Assembly (NCBI GenBank): GCA_039619475.1
Contig: CM077116.1
Location: 7,922,501-7,986,500, forward strand
DNA: 64,000 bases
Reading direction: 5' to 3'
Origin: Icerya purchasi
Lineage: Eukaryota; Arthropoda; Insecta; Hemiptera; Monophlebidae
Shown one piece after another: positions 1-9,876 of the stretch (position 1 is its first letter; the number at the start of each line of letters is the position of its first letter). The notes below the pieces were generated by a model. That model was not told the DNA's origin and did no database searches. It worked only from the letters and a program-made list of their open reading frames with translations. Made by a program: the position numbers and the translations under genes.

Positions 1-370
1 ATTTTGAAAACTAATTTTTATGATTAAAAATAAGAAATTATAACGTACAATAAATATGTAAAAAGACGCTTCTACTTTATCGAATTAGTAAGAATGTAAA
101 TTGCGCGCTGGCTTCTGCCCAATAATCAGTTAAGGTTAAGTTGAAATTTTAAAACGCTATTTTCGATTTATAAACAGTTACAATAACTAAACATCATTTT
201 TTACTCCTTTTAACCATTAGAATAAAAAAAAAAAATTAAAAAAATAAACAAAAAATGTAAATTAAGATTAGTACCTAAAAGTGAAAAAATTTAATTTGGA
301 TTTTGAAAATAAAAACATTGAAACTATTTAAATTTTTAAAATACAAAAATGAATTTACAAAAACCAAAAC
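1..370. other. AT-rich sequence, no gene seen
   Basis: Very AT-rich sequence with A-runs and no open frame that looks like protein. No transposon signature was recognised. Confidence 0.5.
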
Positions 371-592
371 TGATTATATCCTAATAACACGTATCTCAAA
401 TTACCTTTTTTAAATACTTTCAAGAATTGGAAATTGTTCCGTCGTTTTATAACTTTAAAATCTAAGAAAAATTAAATTCTGATTATATCCTAATAACACG
501 CGTATTTCAAATTACTTTTTTTTAAGAACTTTCAAGAATTTGAAATTGTTTCACCGTGTTATAACTTTGAAATCTAAGAAAAATTAAATTCT
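371..592. repeat. Tandem duplication, two units of about 109 bp
   Basis: Two adjacent copies start with TGATTATATCCTAATAACAC (371 and 480) and both end in a CTAAGAAAAATTAAATTCT stretch. They differ by small substitutions and a few short insertions. This is a simple head-to-tail duplication, either a two-unit minisatellite or the remnant of a longer array. No coding content is visible. Confidence 0.85.
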
Positions 593-1984
593 TTATAAAT
601 AAAGTAAAAAATAAGACTCCTCCATTCGTAAATTTATAAACCTTTTAACATTTTTCTCAAAATACATAAGAATATGTACAGTTCCGAAATAATTTTATTT
701 TTTATTTCAATTTTTCCGGAAGGCAAAAAATATACCGTTATTGCTAAACTTGTATTAAAATAATTTCAGCTCTACTTCAATTTATTGTTAAGACAACATC
801 CAGGGGGTTTAGTAGGCTGCCCTTAAACGCGATTTGATAACGAAGCATTTGCAGATACCTTTTTATTATACAAATTGTTTTCTGGTTTTGGTTAGCAAAT
901 TTTTTCGAAAATAAAGAAAATCGACTCTAAATCATCAAGAGTATACAAAATGGAAATAAGACGACTACAAATTATCTACATGCGACATGTAATTTGTTTA
1001 AAAGTTTAACTTGACGGTCATCTGCTATTGGATGTTAGTGATGATTCTAGGAGTAGTGTTATGTACAATATCGAATATGAAAACTGCTGTTAGCGAATTA
1101 CCAAAAAATTTTCGAGGCATTATAACTAATAAATGAAACTTGATATCGTAACGCTCCACTTTTTGATACTTCAACTAACAATTATATTGATTGATTATTC
1201 GTTAAAATGCATTTTTATTAAAACGAATGAACAAAAGCATTATCGTTTTTCTATTATATAAAAATTTCAGGAATTTTATTCGGTAAATACAAATGCGCCG
1301 TTATTCAGTTTTTTTTTATCGTCGTACGAATTTGCTCAGTTCTTTTTAAAATTGTATGGCGATCAGTTTTATATTTTAACCATATCGTACCGGCTTGTTT
1401 TCCTACTTGAAACGACCGCTCTACCTGAGAGTCTACTTTCAGCATCAAATTTCTCCCTTCTACCTTTACTACACTAATTGTCTTCTATCAATTTTCTTTT
1501 GATTCTTATTATTAATTTCTTATTCTCTCTCTTCTTACACAGAGTCTCTATCTCATCCGGTAGAAATACTGAAAACGCTATTAGCCAAAATTTGCACTTA
1601 TTCGAAATTAATTACTTTAAGTTTATCCTATTTTATGTTTATGTACAAATTCATATTTGTGTAAACATTTACGCGCGCACAGTTTCGCTGTAAATATCCA
1701 TCAGTCGCGATTTATGTAGTACATCGTCGAGTATATTAGCCTTACATTCCCTGTATACTATTATTATTACACATACTTGTTCCTCTCTAATAATTATTAA
1801 GCGTGTACTATTTTTTTCTTATTTTACTACACACATTTATGTCGCTTAATAAATAAATGAAATTTTCACTTTTTATAATGTTTTTTTTTTGATACTGTTA
1901 ACGCCTACATCAAGATACTTTCGAGAAAAGTGCAACAAAAGTGATAATGGAAAGCGGAAATAAGTGTCATCCACATTAATTTTT
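593..1984. other. Intergenic, no gene recognised
   Basis: AT-rich intergenic DNA. The short open frame at 1478-1693 is hydrophobic and low in complexity, with no family resemblance, and I do not treat it as a gene. The part around 1380-1850 is less AT-biased and could be old LTR-like sequence, but no paired LTR or terminal dinucleotides were found. Confidence 0.4.
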
Positions 1985-2555
1985 GCCGCGGAGGGTTCCA
2001 TCTTAGTGCTTAGTCCTACAACGATAAATCAGATTCGTTTTTAGGTATAGTTATGTGTCGCATTACGGTGAAAAAGAAGATAGTACGAAGTTTGGTGTTC
2101 TCTGTATTTATGTACGCGGCAGAGACATGAACGGTGAAGGCAAAAGATAAACAACGTATAGATAGCTTCGAAATGTGGGTTTGGGGACGTATGTTACGGA
2201 TACCCCGGACAGCAAAGCAAACGAATGCTTCCATTTTACACACACTCGACATTAAGCGTAGATTATCCGGCGATGTTTCATTAAGTATATTGAGGTTCTT
2301 TGGCCATACTATGCGTAACGAACACTCCATGCTATATACAATTAATAATTGATGGGAAAGTGCAGGGAACGCGCCCAAGAGGAAGATTAAACACTAAATG
2401 GACAGATATAATTAGAAATTTATTAAAGGAGGAATAAATTAACGAATGTAAACGAATGGTGGATGATCAAACACAATGGCGAAAAAGAATTGAAGATGCT
2501 GTAGTGTAATGGTCACGACATTCCTTCGGGGGATTACGACCAAAGAAGAAGAAGA
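1985..2555 (+). mobile_element. RTE-like LINE, 3' end (reverse transcriptase C-terminus), decayed
   Basis: The frame starting near 2134 reads KQRIDSFEMWVWGRMLRI, followed by RRLSGDVSLSILRFFGHTMR. This is the usual C-terminal end of endonuclease-reverse transcriptases of RTE-like or related LINEs (R-I-D-x-F-E-M-W ... F-G-H). A stop at 2350 and frame changes break it, and only the last 0.5 kb or so of the element is present. It ends in GAAGAAGAAGATG just before a SINE head. The clade comes from the C-terminal motif alone, so another LINE clade is possible. Confidence 0.65.
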
Positions 2556-2870
2556 TGTGTCGCGATAGCCTAGTTGCTAATCGACTCCCGTTACAGAGTT
2601 CTCGATCCAAGGCGTCGACAGAAATTATGAAATAAATAGTTAACTTAACTGCTAATAGAATCATACGGAAGGCAAAAGCAAATATGTATATATATGCGCA
2701 CTAGTTGATGTGTAGTAGGCAGATATAAATAGCACTGCATTTGCTTATCGATAAATAAATCAAACACTAATAATGAGTTCCAAGGGTAGCCTTGCGTCTA
2801 CACTACTGTTGCATGTAACAATTGCTTAGTACACTATGCCTATGTGTGTACAGTTAGTATGACGATGATT
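2556..2870 (+). mobile_element. tRNA-derived SINE, family 1, copy A
   Basis: The head GTCGCGATAGCCTAGTTGCTA contains a pol III A box like that of a tRNA, and a decayed B box (TTCTCGATCC) follows about 45 bp later. The body is homologous to the copies at 7725-8053 (minus) and 19851-20190. Shared landmarks are GCTAATAGA.TCA.A.GGAAGGCAA, GATAAAT.AA, and CAATTGCTTAGTACACTATGCCTATG near the 3' end, which copy B also has. About 310 bp long. It begins exactly where the RTE-like LINE ends. Confidence 0.8.
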
Positions 2871-3624
2871 TAACTTGTAACTTGAGCATTTGGCAATAGT
2901 CCGAAATTAAGCAACTTCTTTTGACATTGTTAATGTCTGAATTGAGATGATTTCGTGGAAACGGTAACTTTCGACTCATGAATTATATTCAACTTTTTTT
3001 CCTTTTTTTTTTTAAACTTGAAAAGAGGCAAATAATTGCATTCGATTTGTATGTCTTCGAAATTAAACGGTATTATTAAGAAAATTAAATATAAATCTAG
3101 TAAAATATCCTATTTTAGTTTTTATGGTTACTCTAGTGGAGATACATTTTTGTTTTAATATAATTGCATTGAAGATCGAATTATTATATCATAATTTAGA
3201 AAATTTCTGTTATATCTATTACCTATAACCCGTAGTACCTAGTAGTTGTTGCTCCGATTTATTTTGAACTTACAGGTCAATTTATAGGTTTCATAAACAT
3301 TTAAAAAAAATTACATAATTACCTCCGTTGTATGGAAGTATATCGGAACTTGGATGATACATCCTAAGTTTCTTCTCTGTTCCGACATGTGCAATACTGA
3401 GTAAAGAACGATAATGACTGAAATAAGATATGTAAGGGTACTTGTTTCCGAGGCGACAATATGGCGACTAAAAATAGCACTGATACAAACATTGCCGTCG
3501 CGTGTAGTTGAAGTGTCCGGATCATCATAATTCATTTCTCAATTCCAAGTCCCGTTTTAAGCCTGTCCGCCTATCAAAGCATTTTCACTTGCAGTAGTGA
3601 AGTAAGTCATAAAACGAACACCTG
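2871..3624. other. Intergenic, no gene recognised
   Basis: AT-rich sequence without a credible coding frame. The minus-strand frame at 3311-3535 has no recognisable motif. Confidence 0.4.
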
Positions 3625-4060
3625 CTAATACAAAGCTCCTGGTCACGGTAATATAACCAATATAATATTAAAACATCTAAACAGAAACATTTTTGTTCAG
3701 ATTCTTCATCTTTTGCAATAATTCGTATTTCTTACTTTCCCGAAGCTTGGAAAAAGCCAGTAGTAATCACGGTCCTAAAACCAAATAACCCAGATACTAA
3801 AGCCTCGTCCTATCGACCTATAAGTCTCTTGTGTTCAATGTCAAAAATCTTAGGAACACGCATTCTATGGAGACTGCAGATAACACTACACGAAGCAGAA
3901 ATAATTTCAACCCATCAATTTGGATTCAGGAAGCGACATTCCACCATTCGCCAGTGTTATCGAGTTGTTGATGCTACTACTTTTTGTTTTTGCTGTATTT
4001 GTTGATGTATGTCAAGCCTTCGATAAAATCTGGCATCAGGGACTGTCATTCACATAACTC
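3625..4060 (+). mobile_element. Jockey-clade LINE fragment, reverse transcriptase fingers and palm
   Basis: In shifting frames the sequence reads SPGHGNITNIILKHLNRN, then FPEAWKKPVVITVLKPNN, then SSYRPISLLCSMSKIL, then HQFGFRKRHSTI, then a VDVCQAFDKIW-like motif. These are RT motifs 0 to A in the usual Jockey order (P-G-x-D, S-Y-R-P-I-S-L-L, QFGFR, FxDVxxAFDxxW). Motif B, YxDD and both ends are missing, and several frameshifts are needed. It is a dead internal fragment with no gag or endonuclease nearby. Confidence 0.85.
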
Positions 4061-4309
4061 TAACGTCCTGCACATACATATTTGGGAATTGACAATATTT
4101 AAATCCGCTGTATAAAGCGTAAATAAATACGTTTTATCATTAAAATATAAAAATATTATGTATCTATTTTCAGTTAGCAGAGTGTAAATAAGCGTTGTAT
4201 TTACTTTTTAATAAACCGAAAACATTGGTCGTTTCCCCTTTCCAATTGCTCAATTCGTAGAATTTCCTCGACGATAAGATCTCGACCGATCGATAATTTT
4301 TGCTCATAA

Positions 4310-4455
4310 AATATAAAGTCGTTTTTCGCGTCTGTCCATCACAAAAACTGCCGAACCGATTTTGTTCTGATTTTCATCAGTATGTAGACTGATTCCCGTG
4401 GAAGATTTTAGTAAATGATTTATAAGTTTTTGGTACAAATGAGTCGTTTTTTTTT
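4310..4455 (+). repeat. Dispersed repeat, copy 1
   Basis: TCTGTCCATCACAAAAACTG, then ACCGATTTTGTTCTGATTTT, then GTAGACTGATTCC..GGA.AAGATTTTA is clearly homologous to 7200-7340 and similar in layout to 4585-4700. This kind of repeat (a CTGTC run followed by an ACCGATTTTG-type motif) occurs in many insect repeats. I could not tie it to a named family. Confidence 0.55.
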
Positions 4456-4546
4456 TTTTTTTTAATAAAAAGGGGAAAATAGAGTAGTGAAATACATTCA
4501 AGAAAATAAAATTAGAATAAAATGTTTAAAATGGTAAATCTATATC

Positions 4547-4547
<1 letters not shown>

Positions 4548-4578
<31 letters not shown>

Positions 4579-4580
4579 TG
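4548..4580. repeat. (AT)n microsatellite
   Basis: An uninterrupted TATATA run directly before TGAATGTTTGTTTGTTTGTC, which opens another dispersed-repeat-like segment. Confidence 0.85.
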
Positions 4581-5384
4581 AATGTTTGTTTGTTTGTCCT
4601 CAATGTATTCTTGTACAGCTGAACGGATCATGCTAAAATTTTCAGAGTGTATTCGTGTTGTCCAAACGAAAGTTTTAAGGAATGGTTGCGTTTTCTACCC
4701 CCTCTCCTTCACGAAGTATGAAATTTTAAGTAATTGAGATGAGGTCAGCGGTATAGAAATGTAAACGGGACGAGTAAAAAATTAATTTTTATAAAATTTT
4801 AAATCAAATGATTACTATGGTAAATAATAAACTCTAGATGATATTTTATTAATTTCCGACGTAAGTAAATACGGCGCGTTCTGTTACTTCACTTTTTGCG
4901 TTACTGAAATCATCAAACCTCCATGACATGATCTAAACATACAGGTCGCGTTCCTAGCCTAATTACTGTACTCATTGCGGAGAACTGAAAAAAATTAGTG
5001 CTTTCTATTATTTTTACAGAGATAAAATATCCTGTAACAGAATTTTTAATATTTGCTACCAGAAATGTTATTTATACTCGAATTTGAAATCTTTACAAAT
5101 TTGCTGTTGTAATATGAGTGAAGATGTTCTTTTACTTGTGTAATTATAGATCACCATGTGAATAAGTCGGCCCCTTCAAAATGATGGCTGTATGTGCTGC
5201 TTAGTTTAACGAAACTTTTTGTTAGATCGCGGCTAACAGGTTACAGAAAGATCGATAATCTTTAGCTAAACGTGAAACGTGAGGACTATTTTTTGTTGGA
5301 CGATGATGAACATGTTTTCCCCGAAAGAGAGAAAAAATCTTTACATAAATATAATTCCAAATAAAACATTATTATTGCGATAAA
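4581..5384. other. Intergenic, possible dispersed-repeat remnant at its start
   Basis: At 4585-4720, GTTTGTTTGTTTGTCCTC and then CTGAACGGATCATGCTAAAA resemble the repeat at 4310 and 7200 in arrangement, with weaker identity. The rest is AT-rich with no coding frame or transposon signature that I recognise. Confidence 0.35.
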
Positions 5385-6775
5385 TGATATTGTAAACCAG
5401 TTGAAAAAACCTTTTAAAAGCACTCCTTTTTGCAGACGATTTATGCATATTTCTTCTATGCACCGATATCAACTTGGAAGAAAACGTTCTGCAGAGCACA
5501 ATTGATAGATTGCAACAATGGTCTGAAGATAATTGTTTTTCAACAACAAAAACTACAGCAACCCATTTCTGTAGGCGGAAAAAATATGATCGTATAGTAA
5601 ACCAAACTCTTAATAACAACCGTATAACATCCATAAATAAGGTTAAAATATTTAGGAATGGCATTCGACAGCAAATTCACTTGGAAAGCACACATCAAAG
5701 CCTTGAAAACAAACTGTGGTAAAAAATTGAACCTACTGCGGAAGCTATCGCATACAACCTACGACGCAGGCAGACATAATCTATTAGTGCTGTATTGTAC
5801 CCTTATTAGGTCCAAAATTGATTATGGTCTACCAGCCCTATACTTCCGCTAGTATATCGACCCTAAAGTGTTTGGATACTATCCACCATACAGCTTTGAG
5901 GTTGGCATCTGGAGCTTTCCGAACCTCCCCCATACCGAGTCTACTGTGTGATGCAGCGGAGTGGTAATTAGATTTGCGACAAACCTATCCAACCATGCTG
6001 GCGTTCAGCATCATAAGGAGCACAAAGCCCAACTCTTCGGATGGTATCACTGAGAACCAGGACGGAACAACAATCGATCACGTTATGTCCATTCTACAAT
6101 AATTACACATCCAAATTCCGGTACTGGTCCGGGACCCGATATCTGCTGTCACCATGGTACGACCGAGCTCAGTGCGGCATACAGAGCTTTGAAAATGCGG
6201 AAAACTCTGTTAAAACGGCCAGTGAACGTGCGTCAACTTCATACGTAACGGTACGGTTTACTGACCTTAAACATCAGCTTAAACGTAATTTTAATACCAT
6301 CTGGAACAACGATTGGCACAAATTTACCTACAGAAAATAAATGACGCTCCATAAAATCATCTACGAAACCCCGCGGCTTTCCTCAAACCGAGAAAGCAGA
6401 AAGCACGACGTAACGTTATACAGATTGCGACTTTGGAATACTCGTCTTACACACGTATATCTGTTAAATAAAGAATCTGCGCCCGAGTGCCCTTAACCGT
6501 CGAACACCTACTGATTAAATGTTCAGTTTATGAACACTATCGGAAAAACAAAGCAGAATACCATCAAATTTAAACGATTTGTTGTGCGATGAAGAAACCG
6601 TGCTTAATCGATTACTTCAATTTCTAAAATGTTCTAATTTGCTAAAGCTGTTTTAATTTTGTTAATTTTTCTTTATTTCATCTTTTTCTTTGTTTTCAAT
6701 TTCTGTAGTTTTGTAACTTTTTGCCGTGTCTCTAGCCTCAGTTGCTATATGACACGTAAATAAATAAATAAACAA
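5385..6775 (+). mobile_element. Jockey/LOA-like LINE, 5'-truncated, RT to 3' tail
   Basis: The element starts at the RT palm: LLFADDLCIFL near 5427-5460 is the F/Y-A-DD catalytic motif. It continues with VLQSTIDRLQQWSEDN, then FDSKFTWKAHIKALKTNCGK and LVLYCTLIRSKIDYG, the usual RT thumb region. Later parts (LKHQLKRNFNTIWNNDW, VEHLLIKCSVYEHYRKN) look like the C-terminus of a LINE with an RNase H/zinc-type tail. Several stops and frameshifts are present. It ends in a (TAAA)n tail near 6755-6775, a normal LINE 3' end. The exact clade is uncertain. Confidence 0.85.
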
Positions 6776-6879
6776 GTCAATTTTTTTTTATTAATTTCCA
6801 AGTACAGATTTAAACGGGTAGTCTTACGAAAATTGCTTATAGTATTTTTTTTTTTGTTTTGAGCCAATTTTTCATCAGA

Positions 6880-6965
6880 ATTTTAGCTTGTTAATTATTA
6901 TTGTTATTCATAGTTCGTGTTAGCTCACAAGCTATGAATAACAGTAAAAATAAACGAACTAAAAT
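6880..6965. repeat. Short inverted repeat (34-bp arms)
   Basis: Arms at 6880-6913 and 6932-6965 are about 80% complementary, with a perfect 12-bp inner stem (TGTTATTCATAG / CTATGAATAACA) and an 18-base loop. It could be a tiny foldback or MITE remnant. No target-site duplication was confirmed. Confidence 0.6.
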
Positions 6966-7189
6966 TTGATCAAAAAGAAACTGGTGTCACCAGTAATTAT
7001 CAGAATTTCAGTCACTGGAAATATTACTTACATTCTAATACTTAATTTCTCGCCAAATATTACAGTTTGCTTTTGTGCACTGTAGTTTAAGAATTTGTTT
7101 GCATTAGTAATATGCAAAAGAAAGGGAAACTGAATAAAGGAAGTAAATCTATGCAGACAAAACCATAAACAAATAATATAGAATAAAGA

Positions 7190-7345
7190 TGTTTTTCACA
7201 ACCTATCTGTCTGTCTTTCTGTATGCACTAATGTTACGAATTACTAAACCAGTTTTGTTTCAGTTTTCAGTAATAAATAGACTGATTATTCCGGAGAAAG
7301 ATTTTATTGCATAATTTAGAAATTTTTAATGTAATTTAGTGAGGA
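7190..7345 (+). repeat. Dispersed repeat, copy 2
   Basis: CTGTCTGTCTTTCTGTATGC, then AACCAGTTTTGTTTCAGTTT and AATAGACTGATTATTCCGGA aligns along its length with 4330-4440. The family is not identified. Confidence 0.55.
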
Positions 7346-7724
7346 TTGTTGTTATCAGCTGTAGCAAAAGGGCCATAAAATATACTTAATGAAATTAAAA
7401 AAACATAAAAAAATGTTCATTATAATAAATACAAATTCTGGATAAAATAAGAATTTTTATTAATATCTAGCTAAAGATTGAAACTGGTATTAATATACAG
7501 AGACGACAGTAGCAGAATTACTAGTAGCTAAGAAATTTGAACACTTACGAAATATAAGATAGTTCTTTTTTTTGTGTTTTAATAAAATTATATCAATCTA
7601 TTATTTTACTAATGCAATTAAAAACAAAGTTTACACAGAAATTCTTTGGTAGCGAATATTTCAGTGAACACATCATATAGGTATAATATAAAATAACATT
7701 TTTAATATATTATTTTTTTTCTTC

Positions 7725-8053
7725 TTCATAGTGTCATACTTAATTCCTGAGCATAGGCATAATGTTCTAGGCAATTGTCATATTCAAAACGCGAGTATAC
7801 GCACGCAGACGACATTCAGAACTGATTGTAAATGTTTGATTTATCACGCTACAAGTGCAGTCCGGTATGTGTTCGCTGTGTACTAACTAGCTCGCATATG
7901 ATGGTATACGCGGTGGTTTGCCATTGCCTTCCACGTGATTATTAGCGAGTATTTAATTTAATTCTTTGGAATAAGTTCTGTCGTCGCCCGGGATCGAACC
8001 CGAGACTTACGTAACAGAAGCCAAGCGCTCTAGCAACTAGGCTATCGCGACGA
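7725..8053 (-). mobile_element. tRNA-derived SINE, family 1, copy B (best preserved)
   Basis: Read on the minus strand it starts GTCGTCGCGATAGCCTAGTT. It has a near-perfect A box and, about 40 bp later, a near-perfect B box, GGGTTCGATCCCGGGCGACG. Its first 75 bases could fold like a tRNA, with GTCGTCGCG pairing with CGGGCGACGAC at the two ends. The tRNA-unrelated body holds GGAAGGCAATGGC and CAATTGCCTAGAACATTATG and ends in ATGAAGAAGAAAAAAAATA. About 329 bp. It is a SINE, not a tRNA gene, because similar sequence extends some 250 bp past the tRNA part in three copies. Confidence 0.9.
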
Positions 8054-9209
8054 CTTTATTTAAAACTGCAGTTCGTAATACTGTTATTTTACTTTCCCCC
8101 TCCCCCCCTTTTTTTCGTTTTATGTCAAATGCATTAACATTGTTCCCTGCGTCATACGTTGAAGCCATGTAAATATTTCACGATTGCACAGATTATCACG
8201 CAAATGTTTAATTATCTAGAGGTTCATTTTTAGACTGACGAAATTTTGCAGCATAGAAGGAACAAATTTTTTGAAAGCGAATATGAATGAAGATTACAAA
8301 TAACAAATTTGCTACGAGTTCGATGTTTAAAAATACAAGAAGAAATAAATCGACAGAAAACTAATTTTTATATATGAACATCTTAGTCCTCAGTATAGTT
8401 TGTGTGAAATTTCACGTATCATCATATAATGTGATTGGAAAGCGATTTAATTTATCTTTTTATTATACCTAAATACACAGTGCGTACACATGCGTGCCAT
8501 TACATGCGCCACTATGACAATAACAGCTGTGCGAGCGTATACATAAACATTGACCAAAACTCTTTATGTTGGTCATACATGTTCGTTTTAATTTAGTTCT
8601 ACCCACTTGCTCACTGGCACAGACAAATGCTTTAAGGGGTTCTTTTAAATTGTTTCATCGCTTGCTCATTCGTCTACTTTAACTTAATCATTCAATATTA
8701 ATATAGGTCAGTCAGTCTTTTTTCGTTGAGTGTATCTTTTTCTAATTAATTTTAATCCATCACGTAATAATTAAAGCACGATCGAACTGGCGTTTGTAAC
8801 ACCCCTCTGCCTTACACATTTACAGCGTTATAATTTTAATCATTAACCATTAAGCCCGGTACCCATTATAATTAATAATATTATGTATCTCTCCATATTT
8901 TATTATATTTATAGAATCATAGTTTCCCCGATCGAACTGATATAAGCTCATAATATGTGTGACACACCAACCTTCGTTAATACTTTACACGTATACTTCT
9001 TTGGTACTTCTAAGATATATATTAAACGAACTATTATGTACATTGCGGTTGTTAGTGTATATCGGAATATTGTGAAAGCCATGTTTTCATACTATTTTAA
9101 AGGAACGTTATAATAATAATAGATGATTTATTTTTTTTTATTTTTTTTTTTAGCGTTCCATTTTTAGAGGTGTGACAACAGAAAAATAAACACTGAACGA
9201 ATGAGCTGA
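8054..9209. other. Intergenic, no gene recognised
   Basis: AT-rich DNA between the SINE and the 3' end of cramped. No coding frame or repeat structure stands out, apart from T-runs near 9130-9152. Confidence 0.45.
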
Positions 9210-9807
9210 AATTGATACGGTTTATTATTGAAAATAACAACTTAACTATTACTACGTTGCAATAATTTCAAAGGTACATCGATAAATCTCCTAGTACTTA
9301 GTAGGTAACAGTTTATCGCTCATTTAAAAGTGCACAATACGACCGTGTAGAAACAATCCGCATAAGACAACAAAATCCGATGATATAGTAAAATACACTG
9401 TTCCGTTGTATGATCGAAACAAATGCTTATACTGTACAATTTCACTACTCGTAAACGAACACTGTCTTTATACGGTAAATTATAAGCGGTTAGGTAATAT
9501 CACCGACAGACAGAATGGTTGCTCAAAATAAAAAACACTGTACAAACAAGACGGATTAGTTTTGACCGATGAGGCTCATTCATTTCCCAGAGCAGGACGA
9601 CTGATCTAGTTCGTTCGTAACCCGCGCATATCTAATAGTTAAGGCAATTTGAATAAATTCTGAATTATAATATAATATTTATTTAAATAAAAACTGATTT
9701 TACCGATTATTACAAATAAAAGTATTTAAAAATTTAAATTTCACAGCCATTTGTTCTTCTATGTACGTACACGTATTACACGTACACAAATAACAAAACG
9801 CGCGTGT
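9210..9807 (-). other. crm: Probable 3' UTR of cramped
   Basis: This stretch follows the cramped stop codon on the minus strand and is less AT-rich than the flanking DNA. Two AATAAA signals in the sense of the gene lie at 9678-9683 (about 125 nt past the stop) and 9221-9226 (about 580 nt past it). A third AATAAA overlaps the stop codon itself. Which site is used cannot be told from sequence. Confidence 0.5.
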
Positions 9808-9876
9808 TTATTCGGCAGACGTGATGTTTGTGTTGAACAGTCTCCTCGTTAATCCGAGATACATTGTATTATCCGC
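9808..9876 (-). CDS. crm: cramped exon 15 (terminal)
   Basis: Codes for ADNTMYLGLTRRLFNTNITS, then AE and the TAA stop (9808-9810). Acceptor CGTTGTTACAG, phase 0. The intron before it is only 96 bp. Confidence 0.85.
   Translation of the reverse strand, partial: ADNTMYLGLTRRLFNTNITSAE

Noticed and set aside
2016..2378. A 120-codon minus-strand open frame.
   Set aside because: It is the antisense shadow of the RTE-like LINE C-terminus on the plus strand, with no family motif of its own.
7980..8053. A tRNA gene on the minus strand with A and B boxes and matching ends.
   Set aside because: The homology to two other copies continues for about 250 bp past the tRNA part, so it is a SINE head.
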